Assembly: GCF_047495875.1 (NCBI RefSeq)
Contig: NC_092471.1
Location: 19,051,001 to 19,115,000 of the forward strand
Direction of reading: 5' to 3'
DNA from: Pithys albifrons albifrons
Lineage: Eukaryota > Chordata > Aves > Passeriformes > Thamnophilidae
Length of the DNA: 64,000 bases
Made by a program: the position numbers and the translations under genes. The stretch's first letter is position 1. Each line of letters starts with the position of its first letter. This document shows positions 1 through 11,336 of this stretch, one piece after another. The notes below the pieces were generated by a model. It did no database searches. It worked only from the letters and a program-made list of their open reading frames with translations, and had not been told where the DNA came from.

Positions 1-2169
1 GCACCCTTGGAAGAACCACAGGAGTGACTTTTCCTTGCCAGCTTTTTAAAAGACACCCTGTCAAGGCCTATCCTACAATATTCCCAATAAGGAACCAAAC
101 CCTGGATAAACTGGCACAGATCCTTCTGTGGGTGACAGCTGTGGGGCAGTGTGGCACTGGAAGGGGTGGGCTGATTGTCATGTCTTCCTTAGACACAAAC
201 CCCAAGTAACTACACACAAGCACACGGCTCTCTGCATGTCCCCAAACCACACCCTGTGTGCCCACTGAGTGGGGCCTGTGAGCTGCCAGGCTGGAGCTGG
301 GTGGGCACCCTCAGGGGCACGGCAGGCACATGTGTGGTGACACAGACACCTGCATGAGATCACGGACTCCTCTGCCTCCTTCCCTCCCGCTCACCGGGAC
401 CACTCTTACCAACCAAAGGAGGATAAAAATCCTCTTAAAAAGAGCTTATTTTCATTCCCAGCTATTTGTTAGTGATGCAGACTGTGGGTTCACACAGCCA
501 AAGGAGAGGGAATTTCACACCGTGCCAGGCTCAGCTCTGCAAGGCTGTGCCCGCTGCTCTGCCGCAGCATCAGCATCCCCACAATGCTCCAGCCCGGCCC
601 CACCGCTCTCAGCACACCCCTTTGGTTCTCCCCACATGAAGCAGTGTCCTGGCACACCCACACAGCCACGATCCCGCCTGGCATCCCTCTGCAAACCCCA
701 CCTGAGGGCAGGGTGCGGCCAGGGAGGGAGCAGCCCCCTCCGACGCTGCCTCCCGGGGGAGCGGGGCTGGCGAACAAGGCTCGGCGATGAGCGCTGGCAC
801 CGCTCGCTCGCCACCCGGTGCGCGGCTCCCCGTGGCGTGCAGGTGGCTCCTTTGATTCCTGATTACTTCTCAGCCTTCCTTCGGGCTGGCACCGTGCCTG
901 GGACAAACTTTGCAGCAGGAGGGTCACCCCAGCAAACAGTCTCTCCGAACGGCCTCTCGGACCTCGTGCCCACGGGAAGGGACGTGGTGCCCGCACAGGG
1001 AGGCACAGCTGCACCCCCGGGGGATCACCCCGTGCTGGGGGGCACCCACAGCCCCACCTGCCCCTCCAGGAGGGCTCCCCACCAGCACCCAGCGAGTGAT
1101 GCCCCAGCCAAAACCTCGTATGGCAAGCAGAGTGCACAAGTGCTGCAGAGTGGAGCTATTAAAAAAATCCCCGTTGAATTTGGCCCCCAATTCATCAAGG
1201 CCACAATGTTGGGTCAGAACACGCCAGGTTTAGGAGAAATCTCACCAGGAATGTCTTGGAAAGCCCAGGCACATCGAGCAGTTCACAGGGTCATCTCCCA
1301 GGCTGGAAGACCTGGGTCCAAGTCCCTGCTGTACCCAGTTCTCACCAACCATCACGTCCCACATCCCTCCTGGGGCAAAGGCCGTGGAGCAAAACCAGCG
1401 GAGCAAAACCATTCAAGGATGTGAAGTAAAACCACCCAGGGGTGTAGAGCACCACAGAAAGGCACAATTGTCTGCACAAGCCACTACAGGGCAACAAAGC
1501 ACTGTGTCAAATCTGCAGCGTTGTGGGCTGGTAACAGTGACTACCCCAGTCCCCAGCTCTGCAGTAAAGCTGGAGAGCTCAAGCCTGCTGGGGAGTCTCA
1601 GCATCCTCCAGGTCACTGCACAGGTGCCTGGTTAGTTAGGCCTGTTTTAACTTTGCCCAAGCCCAGCTTTAATTCCCTCAGCACTTCAGGCACATGGTGT
1701 TTCCCAGTCTGGGGCTGACCCTTCTGCTGAAGCTCTCCAGGCAGGAGTGTCTGCACCAGCAGGGACTGCTCGTGTTTGTGGGAGAATGAAGGAGCTAATT
1801 CAGGCTTTTGGTGAGATGAAAGGAAAAGCTTTGATTAAACTAAGTTTTAAAAACCATCAGGATTTTTTTTTAATCTTATTCAGATCAGCATCCTAAGATT
1901 CCACCCAGAATCTAAACCTTTTGCTTTCGCCTCAGCTGTTGTTTGTGTGCAAAGCCCTTCAGACATCAAACCCCACACCAACCTAATGGAATAGAAAAGG
2001 GGGGAAAAGTACATCTGGCAGTAACTAAAATGACACAGACTTCCTCCAAGAATGTAAGTAAGGCCCTTATTTTGTAAAAAACTTCCTTCTGCCAACACAG
2101 CTCAGAAAGAGCAACCTGGAAGCACTCCACTACTCATGGAGGGTCCAAGCAGCTTTTCTTCTTCCTGGA
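1..2169. other. Non-repetitive DNA without recognisable gene
   Basis: No CR1, LTR or tandem array is recognisable here apart from the CpG-dense block listed separately. A 364-codon frame on the plus strand (330-1424) covers the GC-rich part, but its translation is proline/serine/alanine-rich with no recognisable domain. I see no clear exon. The sequence around 1800-2100 is AT-richer single-copy DNA. Confidence 0.5.
709..1040. promoter_or_regulatory. Small CpG-dense block (candidate CpG island)
   Basis: Between 714 and 838 I count about 17 CpG dinucleotides, and about a dozen more follow up to 1040. Most of the window is CpG-poor, as expected of methylated vertebrate DNA. The block contains short GC-box-like runs such as CCCGGGGGAGCGGGGC. 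In birds such clusters mark promoters, alternative promoters or orphan CpG islands. No TATA box, transcript or adjacent exon can be assigned, so the promoter reading is inference. A GC-rich conserved exon or enhancer is an alternative. Confidence 0.4.
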
Positions 2170-2356
2170 ATCAAGGAGTGGAACCTTAAAGCTTATTCCA
2201 TTCCAACCCCCTGTCATGGGCAGGGACATCTTCCACCAGCCCAGGTTGCTCCAAACCCTGTCCAACATCCCGTTGGACATTTGCAGGGATGGGGCAGCCA
2301 CAGCTTCTCTGGGCACCCTGTGCCAGGGCCTGCCCACCCTCCCAGGGAAGAAAGGG
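2170..2356 (-). mobile_element. CR1: CR1 LINE fragment, 3' region
   Basis: Read on the minus strand this is the CR1 3' segment: the 'gggtgggcaggccctggcacag' type stretch, then 'gaagctgtggctgccccatcc', 'ggacagggtttggagcaacctg' and the 'tggaagatgtccctgcc' box. It lacks the terminal octamer repeat, so the end nearest 2170 is decayed. CR1 copies are 5'-truncated retrotransposition products; this one is only about 190 bp and non-coding. Confidence 0.8.
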
Positions 2357-4597
2357 ATGGTTCACACAAGGGTTTGCATGACAACAACATTCACTTTCCT
2401 GCAGATTCTCTGGCAGATACCAAGAGGAGCAATTTGATTGAGCAACTCCAACCACCCTGTGCTGGATCCAGGCATAAGTCTTCATCCTCAGCTTAGGGAA
2501 CCTTGTCCCAGGGCAAAAGCAGGGGTGGGACATTTCCAAAAGTGCCTAAAAATCCTAAACCAGTCCCTGAAGCTTGGATCCTGACAGAGACAGAGCAGTG
2601 AGTGGTCAACAGTGCAAGAGAAAATGTGATTTCTCCTGGAGGTTTTCCAGCCTCTGACTCCACTTCCACCACTGTGCATAATCCTCAGGCACACACCAGC
2701 ACCTCCAAGAGAGGACTTGTCAAGGAACATCTGAAGTTACAGCAACCATCTCACACAAACACGAGCAGCAAGCAGAGAGAGGGAGAGTTTTCCTACCATA
2801 ATTGCAACCCCAAAAATTTACATCAAATGTAAGAAAAATCCTTCTTGCTCAGAGGTTTCTCCAGTAACACCAGTCCTTACCTTCCAGTCACACAACTGTT
2901 CCCCAGCCCCGGAGTACAGGATGGGATTTGGATGCTTGCTGTGACAGACAGCAAGGCAGGGAGGGAGAAAAGCAGCATTTCCCAGCAAATCATTTGACAG
3001 ATATTTGTTCACCACCCCACAGCAGCCTGAGCCAGTGCATTACCTGTATTGCATTCCAGGTACCATCAGTTTGATATTGAGTTTGCTTTAAGAAAAAGAA
3101 GAACCAAATCGATTTCTTGGGAGGATAAACTCGCAGCTAAAGGGAAAAACTACAATTACACTTTTCAGCCATGAAAAGTAAATCAGATGGTGCTGAAATC
3201 CCAGCAGAAAACACAGATTAATTAAAGTCTGCACTTTCTAAATCTGTTATTCAACTAAACACAGCTGTTAAAAAAATGATGCCTTTGCTGTAATTTCCAT
3301 GTACATTCATACCACTGAAATACTGCGAAAAACATTATTAAGTGTGTTCAGTGGCTGCTGGAGTTGCACAGGAAAAGAAAGCACACATATATGTTTAATA
3401 ATGACAGGGATTGCTTTATTTCAAAGAATAAATTCTGCTTGAGAGGTTGAATGCTGCCCCAAGGATGGGATGGAATGTATCACAACGGGAGGAGGGGGCA
3501 GGAATGGGAGCTTGAGGTGGAGCAAATCAGCATCACCTCAGAAGGGTGGGAGCTTGGGGCATTCCCTCCTCCTGCATCACCAGTCCATGCCCATGGCACG
3601 TGGCATCCGTCAGCCAGATCCCAGCTCTCCTTCTGGTGCAAAACCACTTGTACTTCCAAGTGCTTTTGGCCATCTGTCCATCACAGGCAATGCTTCCCAA
3701 TTTCACTGATTTCATTAACCCTAATATATTATAAGATCTTATACAGATTAAAAAAACACAACCCACAATCAGCTTTTTCACAGGGCCTCATCTAAAACCC
3801 ATCAAGGTGAGGAGAGGCTCGTGCTGACCCCTGAGAGCTGCGGATCAAGCTCTGCTTCTGCACAGAGCCAATTTATTCATCAGGAGATGGCACAGTTACC
3901 AAGGCAGGGAGATGGCACAGGGGGCACAGCCCAGTCCCCCTGCACAGCCCAGCCCTGCCACGCTGCACATGGGCTCTGGCAGGGTGTGTGAGGCTGGCAG
4001 AGCACAGCTACTCTGACACCCTGGCACATGGGGACAACATGACATGCAGGGAACAAAGGCTTTCCTTCTCTTTTCCCCCCCTTTTCCTCCAAGTCTACAT
4101 GAAGGATCAAAGTGGAGAGCTCCTTGTTCTGTTACAAGGGGAAGGGAAATTGCAGTGATTTGAATGGAACCTCAAGACACTCTGCAATTCAACTCAATCA
4201 GGAGAAAATTCCTCCCCAGCCCTGACGCAGCCCTGTTCCTCCCCTATGGAAGAGAAAATAATACTTGAACCTTGTCTCCTGTGCAAGGGGGAGGAGGCAT
4301 GGGAGAGCTCTCCCTGCCTCTCAATCCTTCTGAAATCATTGCATCTTAAAATATAATTAGAATGATCTAATACAGTCATATATTAATGGTGGCAATAGCT
4401 CCTGGCCTTCACACCAGCCCGGAAAGCCTCTTGGAATCCACAGTCCTGGATGCTCCAGGCAATGGCACAGTAGTAATGATGCCACCAAGGTGACGACATC
4501 AGGAGGGCATTCGGATCCGTGACCTTGGAGTGGGGACAATCCAGCAGCTGGATTGGCTGTGCTGAGCCACGGGACCTCGAGGAGACACTGACCACCA
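2357..4597. other. Single-copy DNA, part of it CNE-like
   Basis: No gene or recognisable repeat. The stretch 3060-3430 is AT-rich but complex, with several homeodomain-type TAAT/ATTA cores, including GATTAATTAAAG near 3217, and no simple repeat. That texture is common in conserved non-coding elements of vertebrate gene deserts. Conservation cannot be seen from a single sequence. Confidence 0.35.
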
Positions 4598-5603
4598 GCG
4601 TGGCCACCCAACACCACCATGGCAGCAACACCTGGCACTGCAGGCACAGCACGAAGGGCAGCGAGTGCCACCCAGCACCACCACAGCAGTGACACTGCTG
4701 TCACAGCATGAAGGGCAGCGAGTGCCACCCAGCACCACCACAGCAGTGACACTGCTGTCACAGCACGAAGGGCAGCGAGTGCCACCCAGCACCACCACAG
4801 CAGTGACACTGCTGTCACAGCATGAAGGGCAGCGAGTGCCACCCAGCACCACCACAGCAGTGACACTGCTGTCACAGCATGAAGGGCAGCGAGTGCCACC
4901 CAACACCACCACAGCAATGGCACTGCTGTCACAGCACAGAGTGCAGAGAGTGCCACCCAACACCACCACAGCAATGGCACTGCTGTCACAGCACAAAGGG
5001 CAGAGAGTGACACCCAACACCACCACAGCAATGGCACTGCTGTCACAGCACAGAGTGCAGCGAGTGCCACCCAGCACCACCACAGCAATGGCACTGCTGT
5101 CACAGCACAGAGTGCAGCGAGTGCCACCCAACACCACCACAGCAATGGCACTGCTGTCACAGCACAAAGGGCAGAGAGTGCCACCCAACACCACCATGGC
5201 AGCGACACCTGGCACTGCTGCCACAGCATCAAGGGCAGTGAGTGCCACCCAGCACCACCACAGCAATGGCGCTGATGTCACAGCATGAAGGGCAGCGAGT
5301 GCCACCCAGCACCACCACAGCAATGGCGCTGATGTCACAGCACAAAGGGCAGAAAGTGCCACCCAGCACCACCACAGCAATGGCACTGCTGTCACAGCAC
5401 GAAGGGCAGAGAGTGACACCCAACACCACCACAGCAATGGCACTGCTGTCACAGCACAGAGTGCAGCAAGTGCCACCCAACACCACCACGGCAATGCCAC
5501 CTGGCACTGCTGTCACAGCACGAAGGGCAGCGAGTGCCACCCAGCACCACCATGGCAGCGACACCTGGCACTGCAGCCACAGCACAAAGGGCAGCCAGTC
5601 ATT
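4598..5603. repeat. 57/64-bp minisatellite, about 17 units
   Basis: The unit starts at GCCACCCAGCACCACCACAG and runs through CAGTGACACTGCTGTCACAG to AAGGGCAGCGAGT. Most units are 57 bp (for example starts near 4671, 4728, 4785, 4842, 4899). Three or four variants of about 64-66 bp carry CATGGCAGCGACACCTGGCA, at both ends of the array and near 5184-5247. Because 57 is a multiple of 3, long open frames run through both strands (4357-5232 and 4499-5500 minus, 4665-5288 plus). These are repeat translations, not genes. Adjacent near-identical units at 4671-4899 suggest recent slippage or unequal exchange. Confidence 0.95.
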
Positions 5604-7744
5604 CTCCTCAAGTACAGTGGGGCCTTACTTGCATTTAACCTCAACAAAACCTCCTGTATTTTCTTTCCCCTCCATTTCCTTTGTTTGCTTTTTTTTTCCT
5701 CAGGAAAGAAAACCTGCTGGGAAAAAAAATCTTCCAATTTAAGGAGGCTGCAAAATACCCCCATTCTCAGGTCCAAGGAGACCCCTGAGTCTCCCCATGG
5801 CAATGGTCAGACAGCTGTGTGGAACAAGAAATGTGTTGAATAAACTCCTCTAAGCAACTCCTCCACAACTTCACAGAAAAAGACACTTTTCAGTAGGTTT
5901 AATCGTCACTGGTTTTTGCACAAAACACCTCACTGCATCTACTGATTATTGCTCCTCTGCCTAATCTACCCAACCACATCAAGCGTGAACCTTCTGCAAG
6001 TTCCTGAAACATGTTCAACTGAGGGAAAAAAGCTATTAAAATCAAGGAGTTATTGGTAAAAAAGAGGATCCGTGTTCTTCAGGATGGGCAAGATACACTG
6101 GTGGCAAAGTACTTCCTATAATCTTCCATTACAGGGTGAAGGTTTTACTAAAAAGAAATAAAAAAGCTCACATTTTGATCTTTTCCCAGAGCTAGACATG
6201 GTTTAATTAGCTTGATCTCATTATGTAAACTGGAGGGGAAAAAAGAACACCATTAAAGCAATACCCCACTGGCAAATGAGACAACCTTGACATCAGCCAC
6301 GATATTTTCTTGGAAAAGCCTCCCCTGCTGATGCAGCTTCCACACCTCTTCCTCATCACCAGGTCTTCATCACCCCATCTCTTCCAGCTGCCCTGCTCAA
6401 TCCAACAGCATTTCTTGGCTTCTGCTTCCCTCCAAGCAGCCTGAAAAGTGCTTTTAGGGGAAAAAAAAATCCAGCTCGATGTTGTCTCGGTTCTATTTAG
6501 CCCGAGATCATTCAGTGTGTTCTTTAGAAAAGATCAACTGGAACTAAACGCTGCCATAATATACTCCATCTGTTAAAGTACATACTTTTGTAATAACACA
6601 TTTAGAATTCAAGAAGAAAAGCCAGAATTACAAACAAGGTGTCCATAATGAGCCTCAATATAATTATTAAAGCAGATAAAGTAAGCCTGGGTTTCAATAC
6701 AAGGAAGTTATTTGTACCTTAATGATAATGAAAAGTAAAAAGCATCTGTAATTTCCGCTGAAATGTATTTCACAAAGTCAACTAAGTGCACGTCACTTTG
6801 TTAAGACTATTCTTATTATTGTGTTTGCACTGACAGCAAAATGCTTCTTAGTTCCAACTCCTGGGATATATAAAAATATGATTAGAGCACTATAACAATA
6901 CAACAATGGATTAATTTGCCCAAGCATTACATTTGGATCTGAAAGACTTTGATAATTTATTTTACCAACTGAAAGGTGGTTATTTTGGGATTCTGGCTCA
7001 TAACTAAGTAGTTCAGTGCAGCACTTTGAGGGGTTTTTTATATATATATTTCAGCCCTGGCAATATTGTGAGGTTCCAGTGAGTTCCTCTTGAGCTTTTG
7101 TGCTCCTCCTGTGCCAAGCCTTATCCTGGGATTTAGGTTGGGCTGCCTCCTCCAAAGGGCATCACACATCCCACAGCCTGCAGAACAACCAGGCAGTGGT
7201 GATTCATGTGGCAAAACCACTACCCAAGTGAAAGAAGATCATGTTTTTGGGGGATTCTGAACAATCTTACCCACGACAGACAAGGAGAGCACAGAGAACT
7301 AACTGGTGTTGAATGGTGCAGTTAACAAACATGGACCAAAAGGTGTTGGGAAACCCAGTCTGGAGGGCAGATGATATAAAGGAAAATAATTAATAACTCA
7401 TCTGATCAATGTCAATCAGAACCATTCCCTGGAATGGCAAGATTAGCATGGAATAACACAGATTATTAGGAAATTCAGGTGCTCCATCTCAAATTAGAGT
7501 GGGGTTAGAAGGGAGTGGTATTTGCCATTTTGGACTAAAACAGGAAACAGAACCACATTTTTGCACGAAAGTAAAAGCCCCCAGGACCTCAGTCATTGGG
7601 CTACTCAAAAAGGAAGCAGGTCTGCAGAGACAGGAGCAGCCCAAGGGCCAGAAACAAAGACCAACCCAGAAGTGCCCAACACTGGTGCCATGGCACAGAC
7701 AGGACGAGCACAGTCCTGACCCTCTGAGGGGTTTTTCAACCTCA
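5604..7744. other. AT-rich single-copy DNA, no gene seen
   Basis: No exon, CR1 or LTR is recognisable. 6470-6860 is complex AT-rich sequence with many TAAT/ATTA cores and no internal repetition, and could be a conserved non-coding element. A short TATATATATA run lies at about 7040. The remainder shows nothing I can assign. Confidence 0.35.
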
Positions 7745-8605
7745 ACGATTCAGTGATTCCATGATTGGAAGATCATCAAGTCCAAACATGCCCCAGCACT
7801 GCAAAGTCCACCACACACCCACAGCCCCAAGTAAAACATCTTCCTGTCTTTTCCACCCCTCCGGGGATGGGCACTCCACAACTGTCCTGGGCAACTGTGC
7901 CAGGGCTGGACAGCCCTTTCCATGAAGAAATTTTCCCTAACTTAAGCATCCCCTGGCCCAGCCTCAGGCCGTGCCCTCCCCTCCTGTCCCTGTTCCTGGG
8001 GCAGAGCCCCTTCCCAGCTCCATTCCCTTCCCTGGACACTCTCCAGCCCCTTCCCAGCTCCATTCCCTTCCCTGGACACTCTCCAGCCCCTTCCCAGCTC
8101 TGTTCCCTGCCCTGGACACTCTCCAGCCCCTTCCCAGGTCTGTTCCTTTCCCTGGACACTCTCCAGCCCCTTCCCAGCTTCGTTCCCTTCCCTGGACACT
8201 CTCCAACCCCTTCCCAGCTCCATTCTCTTCCCTGGACACTATCCAGCCCCTTCCCAGCTCCGTTCACTTCCCTGGACACTGTCCAGCCCCTTCCCAGCTC
8301 TGTTCCCTTCCCCGGACACTCTCCAGCCCCTTCCCAGCTCCGTTCCCTTCCCCGGACACTGTCTAGCCCCTTTCCAGCTCTGTTCCCTTCCCTGGACACT
8401 CTCCAACCCCTTCCCAGCTCCATTCCCTTCCCTGGACACTCTCCAGCCCCTCAGTGTCCTGCTTGGAGTGACGGGCCCCAAACCGAGTCCAGAACTGAGA
8501 TGCCTCAGCAGTACCAGCACAGGGAGGTGGTTTCTGCCCTGGTCCTGTGGCCACACTATTGCTCATACAAGCCAAGTTGCCACTGGCCCTCTCGTCATCA
8601 ATTCA
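7745..8605 (-). mobile_element. CR1: CR1 LINE fragment carrying a 40-bp tandem array
   Basis: Minus-strand CR1. The 3' end is at 7745 (GATTCAGTGATTCCATGATT, then 'gaagatcatcaagtccaa'), followed by the 'ccctttccatgaagaaatttt' box. The 5' side reaches at least 8605 through 'ggccacactattgctcata' and the 'ctccaagcaggacactgagg' motif. Between them the segment equivalent to CR1 'ctggagcgtgtccag...' is expanded into a 40-bp array (8009-8450). The array joins directly to a more 3' CR1 segment at about 7975-8005. Roughly 140 bp of normal CR1 sequence, present after the sister array at 28231, is missing, so the array boundary is also a deletion junction. Confidence 0.85.
8009..8450 (-). repeat. 40-bp minisatellite A1 inside CR1, 11 units
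   Basis: Eleven units repeat every 40 bp (CAGCTC or CAGGTC landmarks at 8016, 8056, 8096 ... 8416). The core reads TTCCCTGGACACTCTCCAGC on the plus strand, and its complement corresponds to the CR1 'ctggagagtgtccagggaa' segment. The same unit, in the opposite orientation, builds array A2 at 27671-28230. The strand is C-rich on plus. Frames such as 7776-8423 (minus) and 7765-8613 (plus) are translations of the array. Confidence 0.95.
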
Positions 8606-9500
8606 CTAATTAACTAAAGCAATTTCCCTTTTAATTGCAGTGGCACAGCAGAGAACAGAGTGCCCAGGGAGGCTGTGCTTGCTCACACCCTCTGCTCGTA
8701 GCCAAGGCAGACTGCCATGTCCTGACTCAAGGCACACTGAGATCCCCCAGACTGGGAGCTAATGCTGGTCTTCCACATGGAGAACACAAGCACTTCACTT
8801 CTGGATTACTGGAGCAGTGATGGGCTAATGCAGCAAAGGCTTTTAGGCAACCAGACTTACTATGCAGCACATCTCCCAGATCTTGCAAGAGATTGCTTTT
8901 CACCCCGAGGGAGATTTGAAGGGTGTAAGAAATTTCTCTTCTCTCCATCCTCCTCCCTAACTCCAGTCATCTTGCAATTAACTTTCATGCTTATTTTTGG
9001 GTTTTACAATAGTGAATTTGGGAAAGCATAACATGCCACAGGCTCTTTTTCACTCGAGAATCCAGTAAAACAGACCAAATCTTTCAGGTTATTTGCAGAA
9101 GAGAGAAAAAAAACCAAACCAGTGGGGTCAGGCTCAATGACATGACTGTTAAAAAGTCTCAATTAAGTGTTCTAATTAAAAGTCATAAAGCCTGTGAATG
9201 TTCTATTCCAGATTTTCTTCCCTGGAGAGTTTGGAGCAGAAGCTCCTGGGTGAGGATTACAAACATGGCATGGAATTGGCATCTCATAACAGGCACTAGA
9301 CAAGAAGGGTGGGTCTGAAATACCTTGAATTTTGTGAGGTTTTGAGCAGCCTGGACTACTGTGGCTGGAATCCACTTGTCCCCTCCCCTGCCTGCAGCAA
9401 GAGTGATTTACAAGCCAGACAGGAGGACAGCACTGATTTTGGAGAGGAGGAGGAAGATGAGGGTCAATGCAGACATGTCTGCACACAGAAGCATCTTAAA
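8606..9500. other. No feature recognised
   Basis: Moderate-GC sequence without a recognisable exon, repeat or regulatory signature. Short open frames here have no protein-like features. Confidence 0.4.
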
Positions 9501-9836
9501 ACTCTATAAAACTCCCTGAAGGGATGTTGTAGCCAGGTGGGGGTTGGTCTCTTCTCCCAGACACTCAGCAGGAGACAAGAGGGCACAGCTTGAGCTCTGC
9601 CAAGGGAGGTTTAGGTTGGATATCAGAAAGAAATTCTTTGCAGAGAGTGGTCAGGCATTGGAATGGGCTGCCCAGAGAGGGGGTGGATTCTCCATCTCTG
9701 GAGGTGTTTAAGATGAGACTGGACGTGGCACTGAGTGCTGTGATCTGGTGATCAGAGTGGGGTTGGATCAAGGGTTGGACTTGATGATCTCAGAGGTCTC
9801 TTCCAACCCAGTTCATTCTTTGATTCTGTGATTCTT
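9501..9836 (+). mobile_element. CR1: CR1 LINE 3' end, plus strand
   Basis: The sequence begins in the ORF2 C-terminal coding part ('aactccctgaagggatgttg', 'gccaggtgggggttggtctc'). It continues through 'gaaagaaattctttgcagag' and 'gaatgggctgcccagaga' to the terminal 'ttggacttgatgatctcaga' and the octamer-type tail TTTGATTCTGTGATTCT near 9820-9836. It is a 5'-truncated, non-coding copy of the same general subfamily as the fragments at 42.4 and 45.6 kb. Confidence 0.9.
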
Positions 9837-10262
9837 CCTGCCCTGCTTTCCATAGGAAACCATGTGAGCTTCCCATTCATTACTATCGGTGCTGTTGCTG
9901 GATCTGGAGGATTGCCCAATTGCTACTGTTCTCAGAAATCCAAAACATCAGTGGGGTGATTCATCTGATGCCTTGACAGCTCAGGAGCTGGGCAGGGAGA
10001 GGAGGACCCAAAAAACCCCAAATAGCAGAATGGAGTCCTCTCAAATCCTGAGGGAGCCACTGACACCACTAACACTGTACAGGCATCACTTCCAGCTGCA
10101 CCTGTCCTGGGCACTTCCTCCATGACCAAATGATGCCATTCCCAGGAGAAGGAGCAAACACACTTTTGCCTTTATTATTTTTGTCAGCCATCAGGAGCTA
10201 ATTGTCATAGCAGAGCAAAACTGCATTCCAATTGACTCCATTACAGAGATACAAAGCCATGA
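9837..10262. other. No feature recognised
   Basis: About 430 bp of sequence between two CR1 copies; I see no exon or repeat in it. Confidence 0.4.
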
Positions 10263-10978
10263 GAGAGTGTCCAAAAGAGGTAACAAAGATGGGGAAGAGC
10301 CTGGAGGGGAAGTGTGTGAAGACACTGAGGGCACTTGGTGTGTTCAACCTGGAGGAGATTGAGGGGAGACCTCATTGTGGTCTACAACAGAGGAGGGGCA
10401 GCCACTGATCTCTGCTCTGTGGGACCAGGGACAGCACCCAGGGAATGGCTGGAGCTGTGCAGGGCAGGGACAGCACCCAGGGAATGGCTGGAGCTGTGCC
10501 AGGGCAGGGACAGCACCCAGGGAATGGCTGGAGCTGTGCCAGGGCAGGGTCAGCACCCAGGGAATGGCTGGAGCTGTGCCAGGGCAGGGACAGCACCCAG
10601 GGAATGGCTGGAACTGTGTCAAGGCAGGGACAGCACTCAAGGAATGGCTGGAGCTGTGCCAGGGCAGGGACAGCACCCAGGGAATGGCTGGAGCTGTGTC
10701 AAGGCAGGGACAGCACTCAAGGAATGGCTGGAGCTGTGCCAGGGCAGGGTTGGGTTGGATCTCAGGAAAAGGCTCTTCCCCCAGAGGGTGGTGGGCACTG
10801 ACCAGGCTCCCCAGGGCAGTGGGCACAGCCCCAAGGCTGCCAGAGCTCCAGGAGTGTTTGGATGATCCTTTGGGGCACAGGGTGTGACTCCTGGGGATGG
10901 TCCTGTGCAGGTTTGAGGGTTGGACTCGCTGATCCTGGTGGGTCCCTCCCAGCTCAGCACATTCTGTGATCCTGTGAC
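10263..10978 (+). mobile_element. CR1: CR1 LINE 3' region carrying a 40-bp tandem array
   Basis: Plus-strand CR1 of the type whose 3' end reads 'cagctcagcacattctgtgat'. It starts at about 10263 with 'gagtgtccaaaagagg', which is segment A present once and unexpanded. It then runs through 'ttcaacctggaggagattga' and 'gacctcattgtggtctacaa' into the expanded segment B (10428-10748). After the array it continues with 'ggttggatctcaggaaaagg' and 'cagagggtggtgggcactga'. The next CR1 starts immediately after it at 10979. The 144 bp after the array differ at only two positions from the equivalent part of the element at 48.5-49.3 kb. Confidence 0.85.
10428..10748 (+). repeat. 40-bp minisatellite B1 inside CR1, 8 units
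   Basis: Eight units of 40 bp, the first 39 bp, with CAGCAC landmarks at 10434, 10473, 10513, 10553, 10593, 10633, 10673 and 10713. The core is GGGAATGGCTGGAGCTGTGC followed by CAGGGCAGGGACAGCACCCA. This matches the CR1 segment that normally reads 'gacaggacccgagggaatgg...'. A two-unit pattern (GTGTCAAGGCAGG alternating with GTGCCAGGGCAGG, and 'ctcaaggaatgg') is visible at the 3' side. The unit is shared with array B2 at 48608-49050. Confidence 0.95.
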
Positions 10979-11336
10979 AGGGAGACAGGCTGAGAAAGCT
11001 GGGGCTGTTCAGCCTGGAGAGGAAAAGGTTGTGTGGAGACCTCACAGCACCTTCCAGTATCTGAAGGGGCTACAGGGAAGACAGAAAGGGGCTGTTTATC
11101 AGGACTGGAGGGACAGGACAAGGGGGAATGGATTCAGACTGAAAGAGGGGAAATTTAGGTCAGGTATTAGGAAGAAATCCTTCCCCGTGAGGGTGGGCAG
11201 GCCCTGGCACAGGTTGCCCAGAGAAGCTGTGGCTGCCCCAACCCTGGAAGTGTCCAAGGCCAGGTTGGATGGAGCTTGGAGCAGGGGGGTGGGATGACAT
11301 TAAGTTCTCTTGCAACCCAAACCATTCTGGATTCCA
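10979..11336 (+). mobile_element. CR1: CR1 LINE 3' region, plus strand
   Basis: Begins 'agggagacaggctgagaaag' and runs through 'ctgttcagcctggagagga', 'gggacaggacaaggggga', 'gtgagggtgggcaggccctg' and 'agaagctgtggctgcccca' to 'ttgcaacccaaaccattctg'. It abuts the 3' tail of the preceding CR1 without a gap, which suggests insertion into, or next to, that tail. It is 5'-truncated with no intact coding frame. Confidence 0.9.

Noticed and set aside
330..1424. 364-codon plus-strand frame over the CpG-dense block
   Set aside because: It is GC-rich with few stops, shows no domain, and overlaps a 215-codon frame on the other strand. No splice or start context supports it.
4357..5500. Long open frames (up to 333 codons) on both strands
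   Set aside because: They are translations of the 57-bp minisatellite, open on both strands because the unit is stop-free and divisible by three.
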